Shown here piece by piece: positions 48,605-57,791 of a stretch of DNA of 64,000 nucleotides. The notes beneath the pieces are model-generated. The model was not told where the DNA came from. It did no database searches and worked only from the letters and a program-made list of their open reading frames with translations. The stretch is taken from NCBI RefSeq assembly GCF_026262505.1, contig NC_067206.1, forward strand, positions 868,001 through 932,000, given 5' to 3'. The first letter of the stretch is position 1. The number at the start of each line of letters is the position of its first letter. This DNA is from Trichomonas vaginalis G3. Its lineage: Eukaryota > Parabasalia > Trichomonadida > Trichomonadidae. The position numbers were made by a program, and so were the translations under genes.

Positions 48605-48636
48605 GAGATCTGACACAATGTCAGATCTCTTTTTTT
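48605..48636 (+). terminator. 11-bp perfect hairpin followed by T-run
   Basis: GAGATCTGACA, a CAA loop, TGTCAGATCTC, then seven T's. It resembles an intrinsic or Pol III-type terminator. It stands just outside the foldback array and its inverted flank. No upstream RNA gene was recognised. Confidence 0.4.
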
Positions 48637-48766
48637 CGTATATAAGAAGACAGAATAATTCGTTATTTTTTTCTCATATGTTTAAGAAAGAAATTTAGAC
48701 AGAATAACTTGAATTAAACTATAGTAAACAACTTAACACATTTATTCATTAAAATAACAAGATAAG

Positions 48767-51658
48767 CTAAATAGCTGCATTCAGTACATCTCCAAACAAA
48801 ACAGTATTCTGAGCTTCCATTCTCTTCAAAGTCAACTTCTTCTTGTAAGTATACAAAGAAATTACAACAACAATTGCACTTAAAACCAAAACAGAAGAAA
48901 TGATTCCAAACAAAAGATAAAGATCATTATGATTGATTTTAACCAAATAATAGTAATAAGCACCAGAAGAAGTTAAATTCTTTTCTATTTTATATCCTTT
49001 CTTTCCACTCTCTATTTTAATTTCTCCAAAGTTTTGGACTCCTTCAATTGCACCGAAATAAAACCCTCCTCCTTCATTCATCAAATAAATCTCATTCGGC
49101 TTGTTTTCATCTGCCATCTCTGTCCCATAATAGAAAGAACAGTTTTGAGTAGAATTTACATACAAAGTCGAATTAATAAAGTCATACGAATACAAAGTAA
49201 GACTTGCGTTATTTATCAAGTAACAATCTCCAATGATTTTAACGCATTTGAACCTGAAACTGCAGTTAAATGTGGGATTCTCTAATATCAGTTTCTCATT
49301 GATGGAAGGAGATGAAAAACTCGAATCAACATCTTCTGACAAAACGGTTTCTCTCAAAATTAAATGTGATTTCAAAAATGTAATTAATTGGTAAGAATGA
49401 GCCAACAAATTAGCGTTAATAGAGATACCTGTATTTGATTGACCTATTTCCATGAGATGAATCTTTGGCGTTGAGTAGATATTATATGGAATTTTGTCTG
49501 AATTCAACGCAGTATTTTCGTAATTTTCACATTTAATGATTTCAATCAAACTTTGGCCTTGAAAATCATTGACAGAACCAAATGTTTTGGTTAATAGACT
49601 TTTGTCACAATCGAAATAAACCAATGGAGTGTTATCAAGACCAATATATCTGACATCAATGATAACATCATTCAAAAAGTGAAATGTCAGTTTTTTGTTT
49701 TTCATTTTTTCAATTTTTTGGGAAGAAAACTGCAAAACATCTTCTATTTAGACCATATCACCGCAGAAAGAGAACATATAGTTCTTATTTGGCATAATAA
49801 CGATCATATTCGTTTTGGAAGTTATCAAAAATTGGTTGACATATTCCAAATTAGTTGTAATTTCTTTGCAACGTGTTGCATCAACAATATCATTCAAAGA
49901 ACCATTGATTAGACTAAATGACGACTCATCACCAAAATCTGTAAGTTGAAGAATCAGATTTTCAACTTCAATTTTGAGAGGAATTTTCGGTTTGTCACAA
50001 ATTAACTTTACATTACAAAATTCAGTTGGATGGCAATAGACGGACAAAGTGAAGTTCCTGTATTTCAAATCAGTTACATCGAAAACAGGAAGTATTTGTA
50101 AATTTGTAACTATCTCAATTTTGACAATTTTTGTCACTTCACTTATTCTATCTCTCCAAATATTGATTGTATCATCAGTCAAGATTGTTTTCGGTTCATC
50201 GCCAGGGGAGCAGAAGCCGTAGCAATAGTAGGAAATGGCCCATCCTAAATTATAGTTCTGTACATAGTAGATTTCGGATTTTGAAGGACTCTGTTTGATA
50301 TGTAAAGTGGAAAATTTTTTATCGGCGTTTTCAATTACAGTATTTTTATCATATACGGCCACAGGGATGAGTTTGATGTTATCCAATGGTATATGCGGAA
50401 CCAGTGTTACTACTTTCATGATGTAATACCTCTTGTGAAGTTTATCTTCTTCTGCAATATTATTTTTTCCGAAAAGATAACGAACATTGAAGTTAGGAGC
50501 AAAGATATGCAATTCTTGACATGAAATAAACTGTTGCTGGGCATAATCAATTTCAAAATCTACTGTTTTATATAAATATAAAGTTGTAAAGTTCAAAATA
50601 GAGCTTTGCATGTGGAAATCATATACATACCAGTTACCAATCATGTTATTTGATTTTGCACTTATTGTATTAAGTTTTTTCGTTTCGAAATGAGAAATAT
50701 TTATTGAATTTATTTCAAAACCGAAGAAAAAGTAAACTTTGTTGAAATAAACTTCTTTTGAGTATATCCCCGATATAGTATTGTTCATGTAAATGTTGAA
50801 TTTGTCAAAATGAAAGCCAACTTTCTCTGTAAGGAGTTTTATATGAGAAGCGTTTGTAGTTATGGTATCATCGAAACTATCTATATTCATTTCTACGTAG
50901 CTACATTCGAAATTGTAAACAGCGTTGAGTTTTGTTTCATAATTGTAAAATAACGCGGAAGAATTCATAACATTGACAGAAATTTTCTTTGCTATTAAAG
51001 CGAATGATGAATAAGTATTTGTTTGGAATGAAACTGATGTTTGTTCCATATTTAGAACAAGATCTGTGTCAATAAACTGGAAAAATGTAATATTCATCTT
51101 GTCATTGACACAAGCACTGATGTAGTTAGCACCAAAACCCCATGCAATCGAACAATTTCGAAGATTGACTTCTAATAAATTTTTTACAATGACATCCATA
51201 TTGAAATCCTATTTTTTGTCTATCGACTCATCAATTATAAGTTGATTTGCATGGATTTTACTGATAGATCTGATTGAATATAAATCTGTTTTTAAAATAT
51301 CACAAGTAATTTGCGGTGTATCAAAAAAGTCTACTGATTTTAGTGTTAAATTCTTGAAATCACTTGGCATAGAATGTGTACTCGGTATACTAGTTTTGAT
51401 ATTTTCTAATGTTAAAGATTCAGGTATGGATAGAAACGTAACTGGTGAATGCACGGAGCTCCTTATAACTAGATTGATAGGAAGATCATATACAACTACT
51501 GGTGTTTCATTGAGAACTTCGATTTCTAAATCAAAATCGTTACCATGCATTGATTCTATATCTTGGAATGAGGAAATTTTCTCTGGATTGTAGTAACAAA
51601 CAAAATTTGAATTTGTTAAACATAATTTCCTTATTTGGAGAAGAAAGAAAAGATTCAT
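48767..51658 (-). pseudogene. large surface membrane protein frame with two in-frame stops
   Basis: A single minus-strand frame of 964 codons, starting at ATG 51658, is interrupted only by TAG (51209-51211) and TAA (49748-49750); the reading phase is unchanged across both. The N-terminus (MNLFFLLQIRKLCL) could be a signal peptide. The long body is rich in Asn-X-Ser/Thr sites and beta-strand residues with Cys pairs, and near the C-terminus a membrane span (LLFGIISSVLVLSAIVVVISLY) is followed by a basic YTYKKK cytosolic tail. This is the layout of trichomonad type I surface proteins. It is probably a recent pseudogene, since only two stops and no frame shifts have accumulated, but stop read-through cannot be excluded. 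Not assigned to a named family. Confidence 0.7.
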
Positions 51659-51994
51659 AATAAATTGAATGAAAAAAAAGATTATTCTAGTGAAATATGA
51701 GAAGGTGGTTATGTAAAGATTTTAAAATTGAATACAAAATAATCGTTATAAAAATCAGATCCTTAAAAATTAGAATGTCTTTTTATTTCGAATATTGAAT
51801 TGCCAACACATAAGTTTTTAATAGATTGTGCAATCAAATCAATTAAATTAATTTTTCAGATTTTGAATTTGAAATACAAAGTATTACAGCAAATTCGATT
51901 GGTATTTAAAAATATATCTACATGACAATATAAATATATCATCAAATCATAAATCTTGTAATCAAAGAAGTGTTTTCTGGGAGATAGTGAATAA
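51659..51994. other. divergent intergenic region
   Basis: Spacer between the surface-protein frame and the Med17-like gene. AT-rich; nothing recognised besides the promoter word at its right end. Confidence 0.4.
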
Positions 51995-52004
51995 AAAAGT
52001 GACA
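51995..52004 (+). promoter_or_regulatory. AAAAGTGACA motif before Med17-like gene
   Basis: AAAAAAGTGACA lies 12 bases before the ATG at 52017. Confidence 0.5.
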
Positions 52005-52016
52005 AAATTATTGCAA

Positions 52017-53510
52017 ATGAGCTTAGATCAACGAATAGCATTAACCGTTATTGAAGAACCACAAATTATTAATTTTATCGAACCAGATGGAACAGAAAAT
52101 GTCAAAGAACCAGAAAATGAAATAAAAGACTTCTTAAAAATCTGGGAACAAGCAAATATGAACCTTGAAAATCTCGAAAAAATCATCCGAAGAGACAACG
52201 ACAACCAAAATATTCAAATTATGCAGAAAATTGGTTCTTCTAAATTCCATCTTTTCGTTGCAAGACAAGCTTTGCTCAATACACTTGAAGTTTTAAAGAG
52301 TATCGATATCCTTGCAGATAAGGGTAAGGATTTCTACACAATTAACCATACAGAATATTCAAATACCCAGTCAGATGAAAAAATTGAACTCAATATTGGA
52401 GGTTTAATCCTAGATAAACAGCTCCAGTTACAAAATTCAGCTGAAAGATTAGCTAAAACAGCCGAAGAACTCTCAGAAGTTGTTCAAAATTCAAAAATTT
52501 ACTATAGAAAATTAGAAGATGCGCATAAAAAGTATAAACTTCAAACATATTACGATAAAGCTACTATGATGAGTATTATAGGTCTAGTCAACCCAATAAA
52601 AGTCCCTCCAACATCGTCAGCGATGCTTATTCAACTAGATAAAGAAAAGAAGGAAGTAGAATGGAATTTTTCGAACAACCTTAGACTAGCAGTTAACGGG
52701 TATCACTACGAACCTAATACAGACATTCCTTTCGTTAATTTGACCGCAGTTATGCTTCAAGAAAATCTTTTCCGTCATTTACAAAAAGAAGGCTGCGAAC
52801 AGAACTTTAACTACCTCATAAATGAAAGTTCTATGAGAATCCCCGTTAAAGGACTCAAAGGAGAAATTATTAATTTTGATTTCACTGTAGAATCCGAAAA
52901 AGGCACTCTTACACCAGTCTGGCTGCCAGCACTAGTAAAGTCCTCCATTCCGATCTACTCAACTCCCCTTTCCAGCTTCACATCCTCGATGAAAACTGCT
53001 GATTTGACATTTTTCCTGTTTGAATTCATTACAAAGCGATTTTCCGCAATAGACATCTGCACAGTCAACACATTGTTCTCAAACAAACACGCAATTTTCA
53101 AGATTTCCTCATTATTTACTTCTGATGTCGCCACGGCCATCGCTGCTGAAGATTGCATCATCCTTTCGACACCAACACACATGAAGCTGCCAATCCGAAT
53201 CGAAATGAAGGAAGCAAAGGAAGATCATAAATTAAACCACTGGGCAGACGTTACATGGTTCCTTTTATTCAAGGATGCAGTTAATACTTATACTAGAACA
53301 TTCGGATTCCCTGTTGAAGACTTAAAGAACAAGTTTATCGTAAAATGTGACGATAGAACTGTAGAGTTCGAAGCAACTCACTTTACAAACGAAGCATATG
53401 TTTCTATATCGATGGGAAGTATTCAACAGCAGTTCTTGTGGTCAAATGCTAGAGGTTACTCGCTTCAGGCAAAATTGAACTTCTTATTCTTTGCCGACAT
53501 CGCTGGATGA
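52017..53510 (+). CDS. Mediator subunit 17-like protein
   Basis: 497 residues from ATG 52017 (MSLDQRIALTVIEEP); an upstream GTG frame is less likely because the promoter word falls inside it. The region of about residues 125-185 (LDKQLQLQNSAERLAKTAEELSEVVQNSKIYYRKLEDAHKKYKLQTYYDKATMMSIIGLVNP) matches Med17's 'sAa.lLlkgAerL.ks...n..f...LL.LR..WkL.k.....g.lsy'. Before it is a helical bundle (IWEQANMNLENLEKIIRRD...KFHLFVARQALLNTLEVLKSI) as in Med17, and after it a beta-rich C-terminal domain. Med17 is the scaffold of the Mediator head that contacts RNA polymerase II. The identification is by pattern, moderate confidence. The longest alternative is an unknown trichomonad-specific protein. Confidence 0.5.
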   Translation: MSLDQRIALTVIEEPQIINFIEPDGTENVKEPENEIKDFLKIWEQANMNLENLEKIIRRDNDNQNIQIMQKIGSSKFHLFVARQALLNTLEVLKSIDILADKGKDFYTINHTEYSNTQSDEKIELNIGGLILDKQLQLQNSAERLAKTAEELSEVVQNSKIYYRKLEDAHKKYKLQTYYDKATMMSIIGLVNPIKVPPTSSAMLIQLDKEKKEVEWNFSNNLRLAVNGYHYEPNTDIPFVNLTAVMLQENLFRHLQKEGCEQNFNYLINESSMRIPVKGLKGEIINFDFTVESEKGTLTPVWLPALVKSSIPIYSTPLSSFTSSMKTADLTFFLFEFITKRFSAIDICTVNTLFSNKHAIFKISSLFTSDVATAIAAEDCIILSTPTHMKLPIRIEMKEAKEDHKLNHWADVTWFLLFKDAVNTYTRTFGFPVEDLKNKFIVKCDDRTVEFEATHFTNEAYVSISMGSIQQQFLWSNARGYSLQAKLNFLFFADIAG

Positions 53511-53955
53511 AGTGTATAACATCAGGATTGTTGGCAAACTTCTATATAATTGTATATTTATTTATAAAGTTTTTAATTTTTATTTTTTCGAAAAATTTAT
53601 TTTATTCAATTCGTTTTCTAGCATGGATCCTTATGAGAAAACTGAAAATGATCATATTAATGAATTATCTTCGAAATATACTTCAATTATCAAATTTTAA
53701 ACTAAAATTTCTATTTTCATGGATATCGACTTAACAACTTTAATTACTCTAACTATGCATGCAATTCACTTAGATTATATTGCTATATAATTGACATCGA
53801 ATTATGAATTCATTTGTTTCAGGAGAATTGGATTCATACAAGATAGAACTAATAAGGAATAAAGCATTTGATCATAAACAGAGCAATGCAACTAAGATTT
53901 TGAGATCCAATTAGATCCAAGTATCGAGAGAAGAAGGATTTTTATATTTTGCTCA
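53511..53955. other. intergenic, no gene seen
   Basis: Spacer between two rightward genes. Contains a few short Met-starting frames (for example from 53,624) that are AT-rich and resemble no family. Confidence 0.4.
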
Positions 53956-53965
53956 AAAAGTGACA
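53956..53965 (+). promoter_or_regulatory. AAAAGTGACA motif before small coiled-coil gene
   Basis: AAAAAGTGACA is followed by AAT and the ATG at 53969, the closest spacing of this word to a start in the window. Confidence 0.5.
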
Positions 53966-53968
53966 AAT

Positions 53969-54541
53969 ATGAGTGATAATTCCGTTTTGAGCCTTCGACC
54001 TCTTAGTGACATAGATGAAGAATGTAGCTCAATATGGAATGATTGGTATGATAATATTGTTATCAAACAAAAGCCAAAAATAGCTAAACCGAAGAAAACA
54101 GTTTCGAATTTTTCTGAAAATTCACAATCTAATTCAAAACACAACAGAAATGTACAAATTATAGCAGATTCTATTTACAATTTTGATGAAAAAACAGTAA
54201 GAGAAGCACAGAAACAAGCGGCAAAATTGAAACAAGAAAAAGTCAACAATATCATATCATTATCAAAGCAAATCAGAGAAATACAACAAGAAAACAATGA
54301 GCTTGAACAGCAATTAGCCCAATTAAAAGAAAAATATAACAAATCAAAAGAAAATATACCAAATTTGCGACAAGAAATCAAAAAGAGCTATATTACATAC
54401 GAATTAATAAGAGAAAAGCGTGAAATTGAAAGAAAGAAACAAGTATTTAAAGCTCTTAATAAAAAAATAACACTTTTCATAATAGAAAAACAAGAATATC
54501 AACAACTAAGCAAATACATATCTTCGCGAAAACCCAATTGA
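53969..54541 (+). CDS. small coiled-coil protein (190 aa), unknown
   Basis: ATG 53969 (MSDNSVLSLRPLSDIDEE), four bases after the end of AAAAGTGACA. The frame is open upstream through a GTG, but the motif placement supports this start. N-terminal 50 residues are mixed (SIWNDWYDNIVIKQKPKIAKPKK). Residues about 65-165 form one long coiled coil (AKLKQEKVNNIISLSKQIREIQQENNELEQQLAQLKEKYN) and the end is helical. No family recognised. Confidence 0.6.
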   Translation: MSDNSVLSLRPLSDIDEECSSIWNDWYDNIVIKQKPKIAKPKKTVSNFSENSQSNSKHNRNVQIIADSIYNFDEKTVREAQKQAAKLKQEKVNNIISLSKQIREIQQENNELEQQLAQLKEKYNKSKENIPNLRQEIKKSYITYELIREKREIERKKQVFKALNKKITLFIIEKQEYQQLSKYISSRKPN

Positions 54542-55220
54542 TTTGATAAATCAATTTCATTGTAACAAATCAACGCAAATTTTGTCGATTCAGATTAATG
54601 TCGATATTATTGCAATGCTTATGTTATTCATATACAACAAATATATAGTTGTTTGAATGAATATAATAGACTCGCACATATTTCATAAGAGAAGACTTTT
54701 TATCGTAATTTTTTTGTTCATAAATTGTTTGTAATTTAAATAATAACTTACTTATTATTGACACATGAATTGCTTTTAAATTTCACTGAAAATTGTGCGA
54801 AATCGAAATAATTTTAGAGAATGTTTTTTTTTTCTTTGTAATTTCTCAGATATAAAGTAGCAGATCAGATGAAATGATAAGTTCTTTTTCTGAATATAGT
54901 ATATACATAATAATGATGAGTTGACAAGTAATCCAACTTATTGTTTTTATTATATTTCTTACATACTTTAGACGGTTTTCTGAGTAAATTTGTGAACAAC
55001 AACTACCATTATTGCTTTACAAACATGCTTAAGTAGCATTAGAAAACGCAATTATCCAAAAATGTTTTTGCAATCACCGGAGATTCATAATAATTTCAAT
55101 CCCATTCAAAATAATTTTTTATATAAAAAATCTCATACATTTTCCTTTCAAATTGCGTTCAAACCTCTTTTCAAATAGATTTCTGATTTATCAAGTTTTC
55201 ATTTCATTAATTCACTGGAT
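54542..55220. other. intergenic, no gene seen
   Basis: AT-rich, 680 bases, between two rightward genes. The last 30 bases (TTTTCATTTCATTAATTCACTGG) hold TCATTA/TCACTG initiator-like words before the Myb start at 55221. Otherwise nothing recognised. Confidence 0.4.
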
Positions 55221-55724
55221 ATGTGTGAGGAGCAAACATCCAAAAAGATCTCACAGTGTTTTGGCAAGCCACATCCAAAAACTCAATTCACACAAGTTGA
55301 AGATCAGCAACTTATGAAACTTGTTCAATATTATGGAGATAAGAATTGGGATATCATTGCCCACATTATGGGAAATAGAAATTCAAGACAATGTCATGAT
55401 AGATATGTAAAATATCTCTCGCCAGGACTAAATAAGAATCCTTGGACACCAGAAGAAGATGTGCTATTAATTAAAAAATATCAAGAAATCGGAGCAAAAT
55501 GGGTTATGATGTCAAAATATTTCAACAACAGAACAGATTATTCACTCAAGAACAGGTGGAAACTTCTTAGAAGGCACAATTGTAACGTAATAATTTTCCC
55601 AATTTCTGAACCAGAAGGTGAAAAGGAGAATGAAAATGAAAGCTCCGTTGAAAATGTAAACCAAGTTGATGAAGTAAATCAATTGATGCCAGATTTTGAG
55701 TTTGCATTTGATTTTGATTTCTGA
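55221..55724 (+). CDS. small R2R3 Myb protein (167 aa)
   Basis: ATG 55221. Two Myb repeats at residues about 22-72 (FTQVEDQQLMKLVQYY...NWDIIAHIMGNRNSRQCHDRYVKYL) and 77-122 (PWTPEEDVLLIKKYQEIGAKWVMMSKYFNNRTDYSLKNRWKLL). In repeat 1 the first Trp is Phe and the last is Tyr; repeat 2 has the usual Trp spacing. Recognition helices NSRQCHDRY and DYSLKNRW are of the DNA-contacting kind. The acidic C-tail (DEVNQLMPDFEFAFDFDF) may activate transcription. Third Myb gene of the window; similar in layout to the one at 22640. Confidence 0.88.
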   Translation: MCEEQTSKKISQCFGKPHPKTQFTQVEDQQLMKLVQYYGDKNWDIIAHIMGNRNSRQCHDRYVKYLSPGLNKNPWTPEEDVLLIKKYQEIGAKWVMMSKYFNNRTDYSLKNRWKLLRRHNCNVIIFPISEPEGEKENENESSVENVNQVDEVNQLMPDFEFAFDFDF

Positions 55725-55875
55725 TAATATGTTCATTTGTACCAACCATGTATGCATAAAGATTACTTATTGGAAAATTATTTCAACTAGCTTATTTTCA
55801 ACGTAAGAATTAGATTTGTTGAATCAAAGATGTTAAAAATTAATCTTAGGTAAAATAATAATTCAAATGGGGTAA

Positions 55876-55947
55876 GTCCCAGTAGTATATTGGTTAGAAT
55901 AGATCCTTGACACGGATCAGAGGCCAGTTCGATTCTGGCCTGGGACA
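55876..55947 (+). tRNA. tRNA-Val, anticodon GAC
   Basis: Folds as a full cloverleaf. Acceptor GTCCCAG pairs with CTGGGAC, followed by discriminator A. The D arm contains GTATATTGGTTAGAATA (A-box TAGTATATTGG), anticodon stem GATCC/GGATC has loop TTGACAC, and the T arm is GCCAG-TTCGATT-CTGGC (B-box). CCA is not encoded. The anticodon reads GAC, for Val codons GUC/GUU. Eukaryotic tRNA-Val normally carries AAC (inosine), so a G34 version is unusual. No intron. Seven T's follow immediately. Confidence 0.88.
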
Positions 55948-55954
55948 TTTTTTT
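55948..55954 (+). terminator. Pol III terminator of the tRNA
   Basis: Seven T's directly after the discriminator base. Confidence 0.85.
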
Positions 55955-56080
55955 AAATTTTTTAATTTTTAAGAGTAGGCTTTAATCATTGGAACCAATA
56001 AACTGAAATTAAGGATGTCAATTCGGAAAATTGTTTTCATTTTAGGAGAATATAATTTTCCTTTTCGAAAATTTAAAAAG

Positions 56081-56102
56081 TGAGACGCGCAGGATTCGAA
56101 CT
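56081..56102 (-). other. tRNA 3'-end remnant
   Basis: Minus strand reads AGTTCGAATCCTGCGCGTCT then CAC and a T-run: a B box and T loop, the 3' half of a T stem, a 3' acceptor strand and a Pol III-like terminator, but no 5' half. A relic tRNA or SINE-type tail. Confidence 0.5.
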
Positions 56103-56247
56103 TTTTTAAAAGTTGATTTAAATATATTCTAGTGTGGATTCTAAGGATAATATCATATTTAAAATAAGAATATACTAGTTTAGGTGGTATAATTTTTTTC
56201 GATAAATTTGAGAGCATGTACGTTTAGGGCATCAAAAGTGTCAATTC

Positions 56248-56265
56248 GCTCAGCGAAAGCTGAGC
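56248..56265. other. GNRA-tetraloop hairpin, candidate structured RNA
   Basis: GCTCAGC, GAAA, GCTGAGC: a perfect 7-bp stem with a GAAA tetraloop. Ten bases further TTCT-CGAA-AGAA could form a second small hairpin. AAAAGTGTCA, close to the AAAAGTGACA promoter word, lies just upstream (56234-56243). May mark a small non-coding RNA; I cannot match it to a known one. Confidence 0.35.
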
Positions 56266-57567
56266 TAGCTTCGTTCTCGAAAGAATAGGGAAGGAGTGAA
56301 AGAGAGTGATACAGATGTTGACACATTCATATCATTTCAACAAATTTTGATCAAATTGAAATGCAATGAAATTCAATTCACTTCATATCCTTCAGTCAGT
56401 ACATTGATATCCTTCTGCATCACAATGATAACTCGTGCATCAATAGTTCTACAACTAACTCAGAAAAAACAAGATTTTTCCTTCCAGCTTACAGCTTTTA
56501 AAAAGTTTCGATGATAAAAATCACTCTACTCTTGTTTATCGATATGTTGTGATAGTAGGTAAAAGTATTCTTATCGATATTAATAAAAATATTTTTACGA
56601 AAATCTGAACCAATTACAGAGTTATTCATAAAGTTTATGATAACTGTAATTACTTCATCTTTGTTTTATATTTGAATAAACAATTTAATTTAATTTGCAT
56701 AATTTTTTTTAGTTGAAAGACAGGAAACTTAGTTGAGTTTGTATTATTTTTATTGTTCAATTCATTGTATATGTGAGTGATCCAGATATTTAAGATATTT
56801 AGAAAAAATTTATTAATTTGATTAACAAATTTTAATCAAAATAGCAAAAATCTATTTGATAGCTGTAAGCAAATAATAATTTCTATTTCAACCAAAATCA
56901 CTTATTTTCATCTAAACGTATAAAATTGTCAATTTTATGAGAATAAATTTAAAATCTCATGAAATATAAAGGAGAGTAATATTTTTCAATTTTCTTTTTT
57001 TCTTTCTCTCAAATATTTTCTATTGGGAATTTTCTTGTTATCAAAAAATAATTTTAATATTTGTTTATTTCATTACATACAATAAAATTTTAAAAACTCT
57101 ATTTCTTCACAAGAAAATTTTTTTCCTTCATATGAAGAAACATTTTGTTCTCCATTTGATGCTGAGTCTAAATCTCGATTTTTGAATTTTCTTCTTTCCA
57201 AATTTTTTTTTCCAAATTAGAAGTTTAATTCAAATTTTCAATAGTTTATATATTTTCTCAAACCGTCTTAGATTTTCTCACTTTTTAGGGATTTTCTCTC
57301 AAAATATACAAAAATAGTAATATCAATACATGTGTCTAATATACTTTAAAACCATCGTGATAAAATTCAAAAACGAAGAGATCTTCTCTCCAAAATTTTT
57401 TCAAAATCAAAAAAATGAGATAAAAAAATATGTTTGGAAAATTCATTTTTAGCATTTTAGGAATTTTCTCACTTTTCTTCCAAATTGACATCCTTACTGA
57501 AATGAAAAGGATTTTATCGCAATATTTTAGTTGCCAAAAGATAAGGTAAATTTCCTAAAATTTCTGT

Positions 57568-57616
57568 CATGGTCGTAAATTTTCGAACCAACAGCGTTTC
57601 CAATCACTACACCATG
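57568..57616 (-). other. tRNA-like remnant (shortened)
   Basis: Minus strand starts CATGGTGTAGTGATTGG (A-box-like), continues to GTTGGTTCGAAAATT (B-box-like) and ends ACGACCATG, whose ACCATG pairs with the 5' CATGGT. Only 49 bases, so an anticodon arm is missing. Probably a decayed tRNA. Confidence 0.35.
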
Positions 57617-57676
57617 TTCAATGATTAGCCATACTAAAACAACTTGATTTGAAAGCAAAATAAAATTCTTGTTGCC

Positions 57677-57686
57677 AAAAGTGACA
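57677..57686 (+). promoter_or_regulatory. AAAAGTGACA motif upstream of tetraspanin-like gene
   Basis: AAAAGTGACA lies 106 bases before the ATG at 57792, farther than at other genes; two short upstream ATG frames lie between, so a longer leader or a different start is possible. Confidence 0.4.
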
Positions 57687-57791
57687 AGGATCGACTGAGA
57701 CATCTCTTTAGTGCCTAAAACAATAAATCAATATGATTTAAAATCACGATGCAGTTCTCAAAATTTGAGAGGTGTATTATTTTTATTCGGG

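Larger units (their letters stand above)
56012..57494. mobile_element. possible 1.5-kb TA-flanked non-autonomous element
   Basis: AGGATGTCAATTCGGAA at the left (56012-56028) and its complement TTCCAAATTGACATCCT at the right (57478-57494), one mismatch, each flanked outward by TA (56010-56011, 57495-57496), as in mariner-type insertions. AAAAAGTGAGA words also occur inward of both ends. No transposase frame inside. The interior is AT- and T/C-rich, holds a tRNA 3' remnant, a GNRA hairpin and repeated GAAAATT/AATTTTC words. Short ends make this tentative. Confidence 0.35.

Noticed and set aside
53624-53734. Short frames after the Med17-like gene
   Set aside because: AT-rich, overlapping in different phases, no supporting features.
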